Assembly (NCBI RefSeq): GCF_000183425.1
Contig: NC_014759.1
Span: forward strand, 2,263,001 to 2,327,000
Source: Marivirga tractuosa DSM 4126
GTDB lineage: Bacteria > Bacteroidota > Bacteroidia > Cytophagales > Cyclobacteriaceae
Reading direction: 5' to 3'
Length of the DNA: 64,000 bases
Part shown: piece after piece, positions 21,801 through 29,238 of the stretch
Layout of the letters: each line of letters begins with the position of its first letter
Position numbering within the stretch: the first letter of the stretch is position 1
Translations under genes and position numbers: made by a program
The notes under the pieces: model-generated
Told to the model about the DNA's origin: nothing
Database searches by the model: none
Seen by the model: only the letters and a program-made list of their open reading frames with translations

Positions 21801-21942
21801 AGGTTCGGAAAGTAGGGTTTCTATGGGGATCGCAATTATTGGAGGTCTGATATTCGCAACCGGTTTAACGCTATATGTTATTCCAGCTATTTATTCTTTT
21901 TTCGCTAGTAAACATGCACGTGTATCACGTGTTGAATCTTAA
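18883..21942 (+). CDS. RND family efflux permease (HAE1/AcrB type)
   Basis: A 1,019-residue inner-membrane pump of the hydrophobe/amphiphile RND family, normal length. It starts MASLSEVSIQRPVLAIVLS (TM1), has the periplasmic porter domain with the PSVDPPIITV segment, TM2-6 near 330-490, the TM4 proton-relay pair in the sequence GLVVDDAIVVLENI, a second porter half, and TM8-12 near 850-1010 with GLVSKNAILIVEFANQ. Proton-driven export of amphiphilic compounds or metabolites is the family role. The gene is four bases downstream of the adaptor and six bases upstream of the TolC-like gene. Confidence 0.93.
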   Translation: MASLSEVSIQRPVLAIVLSLVILIFGFIGFNFLGVREYPSVDPPIITVTTDYAGANADVVESQITEPLEEAVNGIAGIRTITSTSAEGRSRITIEFNLSEDLEAAANDVRDKVSGARRRLPEDAEPPTVNKADADSDPIVFLNINSEQRSLLELSAIAENTFKERLQTISGVSEVRIWGEKRYAMRLWMDPIKLAAYQLTPLDVLNAVESQNVELPSGSIEGDMIELVVKTQGQLSTEKEFNDLIIAESNNSFVRFSDIGYAELGPLNMRTVLKRDGIPMVGVVLIPQPGSNSIDIVDEFYKRVDNIKKDLPEDINLGIGFDQTEYIRESINEVQQTIIIAFLLVILIIFAFLRDWRTTVIPIATIPVALIGTFFVMYLAGFSINVLTLLGIVLAIGLVVDDAIVVLENIYTKVEDGMEPMEAAKKGAVEIFFAVIATTVALVAVFMPVIFLEGITGRLFREFGVVVATAVMISSFVALSLTPMMSSRILKRRERHNWFYRKTEPFFVWLNKGYARSLDGFMKVRWMGILLFLGAVGLIYGLFKTLPSELAPLEDRGMISVSTTGPEGATFEYMGEYIDNLVEVTMDTLPTDGLISVTSPGFGTQGTNSGFMRIMLVDASEREKSQQQLYDEYTPILNEFPAAKAFAFQQQTIGGRRGGLPIQYVIQATSLDKLQAVLPAFIEKASNNPTFTIVDQDLKFTKPQIDIQIDREKARSLGISVIDVARTLQLGLSGQRFDYFIMDGKQYQVIGQVQRNDRNAPVDLRSLYVRAENGQMLQLDNLVTLGESSTPPSLYRYNRYISATLSAGLAPGKTIGDGVEAMDAIAAEVLDETYSTSLSGASLDYFESSSSLLFAFGFAIILIYLVLAAQFESFRDPVIILFTVPLAVGGSFLSLWLFGETLNIFSQIGIIMLIGLVSKNAILIVEFANQKKAQGLSLNESITEAAKSRFRPILMTALSTILGILPIALALGAGSESRVSMGIAIIGGLIFATGLTLYVIPAIYSFFASKHARVSRVES

Positions 21943-21948
21943 ATTTTT

Positions 21949-23262
21949 ATGATAAAGTATATAAGTTTATCTTTTTTAATGTTTTTGGGATTCTCCCTCA
22001 GTGCCCAAAACATCAGCTTAAACGAAGCCATTACAACTGGGATGGAGAAAAACTTTTCCATCAGGACTTCTAAAAACACTGAAAAGGTGGCCATCATAAA
22101 TTCCAATTATGCTTTTGCTGGTTTTCTACCGATAGTAGATGTTACTGGAGCCAGAAACTTTGATGTAGAAAATGTTAGCCAACAATTTAGAACTGGGGAT
22201 ACCAATGAGTTGGATGGTGCTCGATCAAATAATTTTAATATTCGTGGTGATCTTACTTGGACCTTATTCGATGGAACAAAAATGTTTTTGGATTACAAAT
22301 CTCTCCAATTGGAGCGAAATCAAAGTCGATTTGAAACACAAGCAGTAATTGAAAATACTTTAGGGAGTATCATTCAATCTTATTTTGAATTGGTCTACGA
22401 GCAATATCAATATTCCGTTTTGCAATCAGCTGTGGAGCTCTCAGAGCAAAGGTTAGAAATTGCCGAGGCTAATTATGAAGTGGGTAAATTTTCTAAAACA
22501 GAATTGCTCTCAGCAAAAGTAGATTTAAACACAGATAAGAGCAATTTATTAAATCAAGAGGAAATAAAACAACAAGCAAGAGTAGCACTTAACTTACTAT
22601 TAGGTCAAGACCCAAATCAAGAATTACTAGCCACGGACAGCATGAAAATTGATGAAAGTTTACAGTTAAATATGTTAATTGATGATTTGACCGAAAGGAA
22701 CAAGCAATTGCTTGCACTGATGCAGCAAGAGAATATACTGCAGCTACAGAATAAATCCGTTATGACTGAATTGTTGCCTCAACTTGATTTCAATTTAGGT
22801 TATGGTTATACTAATTTCAATTCCCAAGCTGGCTTTTTATTGCAAAATCAATCCATAGGTGTTAATTATGGCTTAAGTCTCTCATGGAGAATTTTTGACA
22901 GACTTGACAGATCCAGAAGAAATCAAACTACACAAATAGCTGTTGATAATAATGCTATTGCGATGGAGGAATTAGAAAATCAATTGACCGGTGATCTATC
23001 CTCTGCCTATGTGAGATATAGAAACAAACTAGATTTAATTGAACTGGAAAAAGATAATTTGGAAGTAGCCAAAGAGAACGCTGAGATTGCAATAGAAAGA
23101 TACAGAGTAGGCCGTTCCAATGCAATTGAGTTAAGAGAAGTTCAACTCAATTCAATAGAAGCGGAAAGTCGTTTGCTTAATGCCATCTTCTTGGCCAAAC
23201 AAGCCGAAATCAATCTTTTAGCCATTAGCGGGAATTTACTCAATAAAGATGAAGTCAATTAA
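21949..23262 (+). CDS. TolC-family outer-membrane efflux protein
   Basis: A 437-residue outer-membrane factor with signal peptide (ends FSLSAQ) and the two repeated helical-hairpin/barrel halves of TolC proteins: LAE-type repeat 1 around 155-215 (SEQRLEIAEANYEVGKFSKTELLSAK) and repeat 2 around 360-415 (AKENAEIAIERYRVGRSNAIELREVQ). It is the exit duct for the RND pump encoded six bases upstream and completes the tripartite system. The length is normal for Bacteroidota members. Confidence 0.9.
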   Translation: MIKYISLSFLMFLGFSLSAQNISLNEAITTGMEKNFSIRTSKNTEKVAIINSNYAFAGFLPIVDVTGARNFDVENVSQQFRTGDTNELDGARSNNFNIRGDLTWTLFDGTKMFLDYKSLQLERNQSRFETQAVIENTLGSIIQSYFELVYEQYQYSVLQSAVELSEQRLEIAEANYEVGKFSKTELLSAKVDLNTDKSNLLNQEEIKQQARVALNLLLGQDPNQELLATDSMKIDESLQLNMLIDDLTERNKQLLALMQQENILQLQNKSVMTELLPQLDFNLGYGYTNFNSQAGFLLQNQSIGVNYGLSLSWRIFDRLDRSRRNQTTQIAVDNNAIAMEELENQLTGDLSSAYVRYRNKLDLIELEKDNLEVAKENAEIAIERYRVGRSNAIELREVQLNSIEAESRLLNAIFLAKQAEINLLAISGNLLNKDEVN

Positions 23263-23343
23263 ATAAAGTATGTTTTTAAAAAGATTTTAATTGCCCGAAT
23301 CTCTTTTATACAATATTTCCTAATCATTGTAAGCAACTGACCT

Positions 23344-23351
23344 TATCTTTG
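23344..23351 (+). promoter_or_regulatory. Candidate -7 box for the small membrane protein gene
   Basis: TATCTTTG fits TAnnTTTG, 16 bases before the ATG at 23368. A TTG lies only 14 bases upstream, closer than usual. Confidence 0.4.
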
Positions 23352-23367
23352 GGCAAAATCAAAACAA

Positions 23368-23661
23368 ATGTTTGAGAAATTAAAAAATAGATGGGAACTA
23401 AAGTCTGGATGGCAAGTATTTATTGTCTTAATAGTATTTGCTTGCACAGGGTTTACCGTGATGTTTTTAAAGGAACCCATCTTGTCATTAATAGCTGCAA
23501 AAGAAGAAAGAAATTGGATATTTACAACCATTTACTATATCCTCATTCTACCCGTATATTTCATTATTCTTCTTTTCTACGGTTTCATATTTGGGCAAAG
23601 TAAATTCTTCCTTGGCTTTGTCAAAAAAACCTTTAGCCGATTTAAAAGAAAAAATAAATAA
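23368..23661 (+). CDS. Small two-helix membrane protein (DUF6787-like)
   Basis: 97 residues: a charged N-terminus with paired Trp (KNRWELKSGWQ), a first TM helix about 17-35, a second about 50-72 and a strongly basic tail (VKKTFSRFKRKNK). This matches the general pattern of the small DUF6787-type membrane proteins of Bacteroidota; I cannot confirm the family without a search. Function unknown. A -7-like box precedes it and a decayed copy of its 3' end lies 150 bases downstream (23812-23871). Confidence 0.7.
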   Translation: MFEKLKNRWELKSGWQVFIVLIVFACTGFTVMFLKEPILSLIAAKEERNWIFTTIYYILILPVYFIILLFYGFIFGQSKFFLGFVKKTFSRFKRKNK

Positions 23662-23811
23662 GCTGATTTTAGTTAAAATTCTAAACTACTTTTCATATAA
23701 GCCTTTTGGGAATTGCTTGAACAGCTAAGTAGTTACAATAGAAGAAAGTAGTTCTGAGATAGTCCAATATTTCAATTCTACTTTGTAAAAGCGTCAGACC
23801 GAATTTCCTTC

Positions 23812-23871
23812 TACTTCCTTGGCTTCATTAAAAAAACCTTTAGTAGCTTTAAGAAACAAGACGAATTATAA
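23812..23871 (+). pseudogene. Relic copy of the 3' end of the upstream small membrane protein gene
   Basis: Translation gives YFLGFIKKTFSSFKKQDEL followed by TAA, closely matching the end of the gene at 23368-23661 (FFLGFVKKTFSRFKRKNK). The DNA matches over about 40 bases (cttccttggctt ... aaaaaaaccttta). No start or TM helices are preserved upstream, so this is a remnant of a tandem duplication rather than a gene. Confidence 0.65.
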
Positions 23872-24020
23872 AATATAAATTTATTTACGATAAACACTAG
23901 TAGCAGTAGCACTGTACAATTTAGGTCTGGTCTGACCTACAGCACTGACCTAAGTGCTATTCATCCCTCATTTAGCACTTAGCTGCCAACTATTTTCTCC
24001 CATGTCTCAACAATTGATGC

Positions 24021-24084
24021 AGCCAATTCCCCGCCAGCTGGCGGGTTAGGGGGCTCTAATTTCCCCTTTTGGGGCTAGAGGGCT
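24021..24084. repeat. GC-rich palindromic intergenic repeat
   Basis: A perfect 16-bp palindrome CCCGCCAGCTGGCGGG (24030-24045) followed by GGGGGCT, then a CCCC-TTTT-GGGG hairpin (24063-24074) and AGAGGGCT. It is much more GC-rich than its surroundings and abuts the stop codon of the OmpA gene. It looks like a REP-type interspersed element; copy number elsewhere was not testable. The hairpins could also act as a terminator for the minus-strand gene. Confidence 0.6.
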
Positions 24085-26100
24085 TTAACGCTCCACCTTA
24101 AAGTTTACTCTTCTATTTTTAGCTCTATTTTCTCGAGTATCGTTTGGATAAGCTGGTTCATTTTCTCCTTTACCTAAATATTCCAATCGTTCCTCATCAA
24201 TACCGTTCTGCGTTAAATAATTAACCACTGATTGAGCTCTTTTTTCTGAAAGCACTTGATTATATTCCTCTGGACCTGTGCTGTCAGTATGGCCAATGAT
24301 AACTACTTCAATCTGGCTGTTATCATTCATTACCTCCACCATTCTATTCAGCTCAGACTTACTGCTGCCTAACAATTCGTGACTATCAAAAGCAAAAAAC
24401 ACGTTATTTAAAACGATCTCGGCCTTTTCTTTAATAGGAGCCATAATCATATCATTATTAAAGCTTTTTGATTCCTTCTGATTAGTTAAATCAACATTTT
24501 CACTAATTGGCAAATATCCCTTCACTTTTGCGATGTATTGGTATTCTTGCCCGGCCGGAAGTGTAATTTCATACTCACCAGTAGTAGGATCCGTTTCCAC
24601 CTTACCCACTTCTACTCCATCTTGTGTCTCATAAGAAACAATTGCAGCCAATGGCTTTTGCGTTTCCATATCAACCACTCTGCCTGAAATTGTAATAACT
24701 GGATCTAACTCATTAAATAATGGCATTGGTAAACGGTAAATATTCATATCACCTACAGAATCTTCCTTTGTGTAGTAGGCAAAATTTCCCTCTGCCGGCA
24801 TACTAAAAAACAAATCATCTCCACTGGAATTCACTTGAGGCCCCATATTGTAGGGCTCACTCCAATTTTGCCAAGTATCATCCAATCTGCGAGTCATATA
24901 AATATCATTTTTTCCGAACCCTATATATCCAGATGAAGAAAAGAATAAAGTTTTATCATCAGCTGCCAAAAAAGGAGAAGTCTCATCTGTTGCAGAATTT
25001 ACATTTTCGCCCAAATTCATAGGGGCTGTCCATGTGCCATCCCTTTTTTCAAAACTCACATATAAATCTCTATCACCAAATGAATCATCTCTTTTGATAG
25101 ACATTATTAGTGTCTTCCGACTGTTAGCTAAATAAAAGTTGGCTTTTTCTGCCATGTTATAAAAATCATCTATCTCTAGGCTTTCTGGTTTAGACCAAGA
25201 ATCTCCTGCTTTAGAACTTACTGAAACACCAGAAAACATCTTATCTCTTTTTTCATCATATTTATTTCCAATCAATAAGACCATTGTATTCCCGTCAGGG
25301 GTGATGGAGCTAACCCAATTTGGCCCGTCACTATTAAGTGGTTCTCCTAAGTTCTTTGCTTCTTGCCACTCATTGCTAACCGTATCCAAATCACTAACCC
25401 ATATATCTTCATAATCCTCTATCCCGCCTACGTTGTCTGGATGAAATTTCCTACCAAAGAATAATTGCTTTCCATCTGGACTTAAAATAGGCTTCAGTTC
25501 CTCATATGGACTATTCACTCTTTCATCTAATTTCTCAGAAACTAATTCCTCTTTTACATTAGGAACCAATTCCAACTGTAAGTCTATAGGAGTTTCAGAA
25601 TCCGTTATTCCAATAGCATCGATACTGTAATATCCTGGCACTGCATTTCCGTCAAATTCCAGCTTAACAGCCGCAACATTAAAATCAGTGAGCTCCGTAA
25701 ATAATCGAAGAAACCTACCTGGCTGATTTACAATTACAGGCTCTCTTTCGATCATTAGGTATTCATTCCCTGCCTCATCGTAGAAGAATATTTTTGTTAA
25801 GGCACTTGGATTATAAGATTCAGCAATGGCAATTTGTCTGATAGGCTTAGGGTTATCGAAACCAACCTTCACAAATTCATCTCTTCCTGGCCTACTTGGA
25901 GTCCACGCACTTGGACTACCTTCACCCCAAGGATAAACATTTGGTTTGCCCAATAGCTGCTTTACAGAATATTGTGTTTCTTCCAGTTCAGAAGAATACT
26001 CTATAATTCTATCTGCCCAATTCGCATCTTGAGCATTAGATTGATAAAAAGATGTGCAAAATATTAGAAATACTAACAGTAGTGGTAATTGTCTTTTCAT
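24085..26100 (-). CDS. OmpA-family protein with PD40 beta-propeller
   Basis: 671 residues: signal peptide 1-23 (ends QSNAQ); an N-terminal beta-sandwich-like region (about 40-170, IRQIAIAESYNPSALTKIFFYD); WD40-like PD40 repeats making a propeller (about 195-450, e.g. LSPDGKQLFFGR, ITPDGNTMVLL, LAADDKTLFFSS); a carboxypeptidase regulatory-like domain (about 465-545, ISGRVVDMETQKPLAAIV); and a C-terminal OmpA peptidoglycan-binding domain (about 550-671, VVIIGHTDSTG ... NRRVNFKVER). This multidomain plan is common in Bacteroidota envelope proteins, some tied to gliding or T9SS, but the exact role is unknown. It starts eight bases after the other OmpA gene, so the two form an operon. Confidence 0.88.
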   Translation of the reverse strand: MKRQLPLLLVFLIFCTSFYQSNAQDANWADRIIEYSSELEETQYSVKQLLGKPNVYPWGEGSPSAWTPSRPGRDEFVKVGFDNPKPIRQIAIAESYNPSALTKIFFYDEAGNEYLMIEREPVIVNQPGRFLRLFTELTDFNVAAVKLEFDGNAVPGYYSIDAIGITDSETPIDLQLELVPNVKEELVSEKLDERVNSPYEELKPILSPDGKQLFFGRKFHPDNVGGIEDYEDIWVSDLDTVSNEWQEAKNLGEPLNSDGPNWVSSITPDGNTMVLLIGNKYDEKRDKMFSGVSVSSKAGDSWSKPESLEIDDFYNMAEKANFYLANSRKTLIMSIKRDDSFGDRDLYVSFEKRDGTWTAPMNLGENVNSATDETSPFLAADDKTLFFSSSGYIGFGKNDIYMTRRLDDTWQNWSEPYNMGPQVNSSGDDLFFSMPAEGNFAYYTKEDSVGDMNIYRLPMPLFNELDPVITISGRVVDMETQKPLAAIVSYETQDGVEVGKVETDPTTGEYEITLPAGQEYQYIAKVKGYLPISENVDLTNQKESKSFNNDMIMAPIKEKAEIVLNNVFFAFDSHELLGSSKSELNRMVEVMNDNSQIEVVIIGHTDSTGPEEYNQVLSEKRAQSVVNYLTQNGIDEERLEYLGKGENEPAYPNDTRENRAKNRRVNFKVER

Positions 26101-26108
26101 TGTTTTTT

Positions 26109-26795
26109 CTATTCAGCCTTCAATATTCGAGCTTCTACTCTTCTATTATTTAACTTTGCTTCTTCAGTACTTTCTCTACTAAGAGGTTGGGTACCACCGA
26201 ACGCTTTTGTTTTTATTCTATCAGAACTTACGTTCTTGGAAGTCAAATAAGATTTAACAGCGTTAACTCTTTTTTCGCTTAATCGCATATTCGCAGAAGC
26301 ACTTCCACGGAAATCCGTATGTCCTTCCAATTGAATTTCCATATTCGGATACTCCTTCATCATATTGAGCAATTTATCCAGTTCGCCATATGAGTTTTCA
26401 AGTATTTCTGCTTTGCTTTGCTTAAAATTTATGTCTAATCTTAAAATAGCTCCAGCACCTGATGGCATAAGGGAGAAAACCAATTGATCCATATCTTCTT
26501 TAACAGCGATTTCTTCTTCAATTGTTATGTACCCTTCTGACTCTACTTTTACTTTATAATCGTTATTCTCTTTAACTTTAAATGAAAAATCACCTGTTTC
26601 TTTCTTGGAATGGAAAACTCTTATATCGCCTCCATAAGGCAAACTTTCTAAAGTTATTTTCGCCTCAATAGGGCTTTCCAATGCCTCGTTAATGACTTTT
26701 CCATCCAATGAAATCCAATTACTACCCGGCTGTCCATAAGCTAATTGACAGCAAAATAGCAAAACAAAACTTAATTTAAAGAACAAACCTTTCAT
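26109..26795 (-). CDS. OmpA-family lipid-free periplasmic/outer-membrane protein
   Basis: 228 residues: signal peptide 1-21 (ends LAYGQ), a carboxypeptidase regulatory-like domain (about 28-105, ISLDGKVINEALESPIEAKI), and a C-terminal OmpA domain (about 115-228; IQLEGHTDFRGSASANMRLS and NNRRVEARIL). It should bind peptidoglycan through the Asp/Arg pair of the OmpA fold. It is first in a two-gene operon; the second gene encodes a longer protein with the same last two domain types plus a propeller, which suggests duplication and extension of a common module. Confidence 0.87.
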   Translation of the reverse strand: MKGLFFKLSFVLLFCCQLAYGQPGSNWISLDGKVINEALESPIEAKITLESLPYGGDIRVFHSKKETGDFSFKVKENNDYKVKVESEGYITIEEEIAVKEDMDQLVFSLMPSGAGAILRLDINFKQSKAEILENSYGELDKLLNMMKEYPNMEIQLEGHTDFRGSASANMRLSEKRVNAVKSYLTSKNVSSDRIKTKAFGGTQPLSRESTEEAKLNNRRVEARILKAE

Positions 26796-26833
26796 ATGGT
26801 AATTTCTATTGAATTTTTATTAAAATAATTGTG

Positions 26834-26841
26834 CAAAACTA
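26834..26841 (-). promoter_or_regulatory. Candidate -7 box for the OmpA pair
   Basis: Minus strand reads TAGTTTTG, fitting TAnnTTTG, 39 bases before the ATG at 26795. No clear -33 TTG. Confidence 0.4.
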
Positions 26842-26890
26842 ACTTTTATAATTGGGAAATATGAGATTATTCGATGAAAATATTGGAATT

Positions 26891-29179
26891 CTATTCGAGT
26901 GGCTTCTTATTAAACATCAAATACCCTATATTAAATAATAAAAGGAAGGGTGTTTGATCATCATAATAATGTCCGGAAACACTTATAGGTCCAATTGGCG
27001 ATTGATAAAATAAAGCCCCCATGCCAGAAAAGTTATAATTAGGTACCAACCCACTTCTACTAACTATTGCTTCATTTTCTTCCCAAATAATAAGTGGCTT
27101 AAAGGCATGTCCTTCTAAGCGAAAATGAAAATCTTTATACAGCTTAATCTGATACTTCAGACCTCCGGCCATAAATAAAGGAGAACGGAAATTTTCAAGA
27201 TATAAACCTAAACTTTCAAATGTTGGACTATAGGCTGGTGTGTTCAATAAGGTGCCTCTATAATTTGAAAAAGTTTTTAGATTAGAGGCTTTAGCTGTTA
27301 AAGAAAAACCTAAATCTCCAAATTTTAATGAATAGTATTTTTCGACTTCAGCATTAAGTTGAAACCAATTATGCTCTGTTTCATTTTCTTCTTGTTCGGA
27401 AGTTGAGCCAGGAATAAAAGTTTCCACGCCATAATTATGGGATAAGCTCACAGCAATTTTACTACCGCTTGTCGGGAAGATTCTATCATTTAAGTTAGAG
27501 TATGAAAGTGTCAAGTCATGATTTAAGCCATAAAACCTGTTAAAATCCAATGTATCGGTAGTAATGTAATCTTGATTGTTGGTATATTCATTCACCTTCC
27601 TTAACAAGCTGCTTTTGAATTCTAACTTCATCCTATCAAAAATTGGTATACCAATTTTAACACCGTAGTTCCTATCAAATTGATTAATAGGAATGACTCT
27701 TCTGTTGTCAAGAAAATTTCCTGTATTTAAGAAATCCCATCCATTATATTTAAAAAATGGTTCTGCATAAAATTGATAGCCAAAAGGAAATTGAATTTTT
27801 AGATTATATTGAAAACTTTTGTAAAACTGTCCTATGCTAAGTGAAGTATTATGGTTAAACAGTAAATAATTTAAATGGTCAAATCCTGCGCCCAAATAAA
27901 AATTACTTAAACCCGAACTGGCTACATTACCACCAAAATTAAGACGGAGGTTTTCTTCACCTTCAGATGATAAATCAAATTTATAATGCTGGCTTGCTGA
28001 ATCAAAACCAATTGCAGGGAATACACTACTAAAATAAGGATCTGCTACTAACCGAAAATAATTAGCTTTCAATTCTGCTATGTCCAATTCATTTTTATCT
28101 AATGGATTAATGATTTTCTTAATATAATTTCTTTCGTCATCTCGAAAATCAGTGAATCCAAAAGCAGAGAACTTTAAAGGCTTCATATTTTCCTTAAAGG
28201 TCTTCCTCTCCTTTTTTAATTCTTCTTGTGATCTTCGCTCTTCAATACTTTTTAGTAGACTTGGCATCACCTTTGTTGCTGCAGCATATCCGCTATCAAT
28301 GATTTGGGAAGCTTTTGAAAAATCAAATCCAGTTATGCCTTCCAGATTGGGTTCAATAAATGCGTGCTCCTCTCCTAAGTCCTTAGGGTCAACTTTATCC
28401 ATTATCATATATAATAAGGATGTAGAAATCAACTTTTTATCATTTTCTGGGTACTCCTCAAAAATCTTGGTTGATACATTTACTCCGATAAGAAAATCAG
28501 GCTGGTATGCTTCACGCATGTAAGTGGCGGGGAAATTATCATATATACCCCCATCAAAAATAAATTTACCATCTATTTTAACTGGCTTGTACACAAAAGG
28601 GACTGACATGGTCGCACGCAAAGCCTCTCCTAACTTGCCGGAATCCATATAAATAGACTTTTGAGTAAAGATTTCAGCTCCTACTGCTTTAAATGGAACA
28701 AAAAGCTTATTAAAATCTTCTCCAGCAACCTGGTTGGCCTTAGCCGTAAATTCAGCTAAAGTGAAATTCAATATCAAATCATTTGCTACCTGGGGCCGAA
28801 AATTTGCTTCAAAAGTAGAATCTACTCCTAAATTAATTTCCAGCCAGCTAGGGTTTGGAGCCCCTTCAAAATAGAAAGTATTAAAATTATCAGGAAATGT
28901 GCCGTTTATCCAGCTTTGAAATTCCGGAGACCTCGCAATGGAGTCTATTTCAAAAGCATTGTAGCCAGAAGCATAAAAACCTCCTACTACCCCACCCATT
29001 GATGTACCAACAATGTAATCTATGGGAATATCATTTTCTTCTAATGCTTTTAGTACTCCGATGTGAGCTAAGCCTTTAGCTCCTCCACCGCTTAGTACCA
29101 AACCTACTTTTTGAGATAAAAGTGAGTGGTTGATAGTGATTAAAAATATGAAAAGCAGAAAGCTTTTTGCGCAATTCAT
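26891..29179 (-). CDS. Patatin-like phospholipase fused to outer-membrane barrel (PlpD-like, type Vd architecture)
   Basis: 762 residues. A signal peptide (1-22) is followed by a patatin domain: oxyanion loop SGGGAKG (30-36), nucleophile Ser60 in GTSMGG, and catalytic Asp209 in FDGG. Residues about 330-400 look like one POTRA domain (FGFTDFRDDERNYIKKIINPL), and about 400-762 is a BamA/TamA-like beta-barrel ending GYLMFNKKPLE. This order, signal-patatin-POTRA-barrel, is that of type Vd autotransporters such as PlpD, and the length is similar. Expected activity: phospholipase A1 on membrane lipids, carried to the cell surface. The catalytic dyad is intact. It is a single gene with no obvious partner. 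Confidence 0.9.
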   Translation of the reverse strand: MNCAKSFLLFIFLITINHSLLSQKVGLVLSGGGAKGLAHIGVLKALEENDIPIDYIVGTSMGGVVGGFYASGYNAFEIDSIARSPEFQSWINGTFPDNFNTFYFEGAPNPSWLEINLGVDSTFEANFRPQVANDLILNFTLAEFTAKANQVAGEDFNKLFVPFKAVGAEIFTQKSIYMDSGKLGEALRATMSVPFVYKPVKIDGKFIFDGGIYDNFPATYMREAYQPDFLIGVNVSTKIFEEYPENDKKLISTSLLYMIMDKVDPKDLGEEHAFIEPNLEGITGFDFSKASQIIDSGYAAATKVMPSLLKSIEERRSQEELKKERKTFKENMKPLKFSAFGFTDFRDDERNYIKKIINPLDKNELDIAELKANYFRLVADPYFSSVFPAIGFDSASQHYKFDLSSEGEENLRLNFGGNVASSGLSNFYLGAGFDHLNYLLFNHNTSLSIGQFYKSFQYNLKIQFPFGYQFYAEPFFKYNGWDFLNTGNFLDNRRVIPINQFDRNYGVKIGIPIFDRMKLEFKSSLLRKVNEYTNNQDYITTDTLDFNRFYGLNHDLTLSYSNLNDRIFPTSGSKIAVSLSHNYGVETFIPGSTSEQEENETEHNWFQLNAEVEKYYSLKFGDLGFSLTAKASNLKTFSNYRGTLLNTPAYSPTFESLGLYLENFRSPLFMAGGLKYQIKLYKDFHFRLEGHAFKPLIIWEENEAIVSRSGLVPNYNFSGMGALFYQSPIGPISVSGHYYDDQTPFLLLFNIGYLMFNKKPLE

Positions 29180-29238
29180 GTGGTTCAGTATTTATCTTCT
29201 TTATGTTAAAGTCAAAAGATAAAGAACTGAATCCATTT

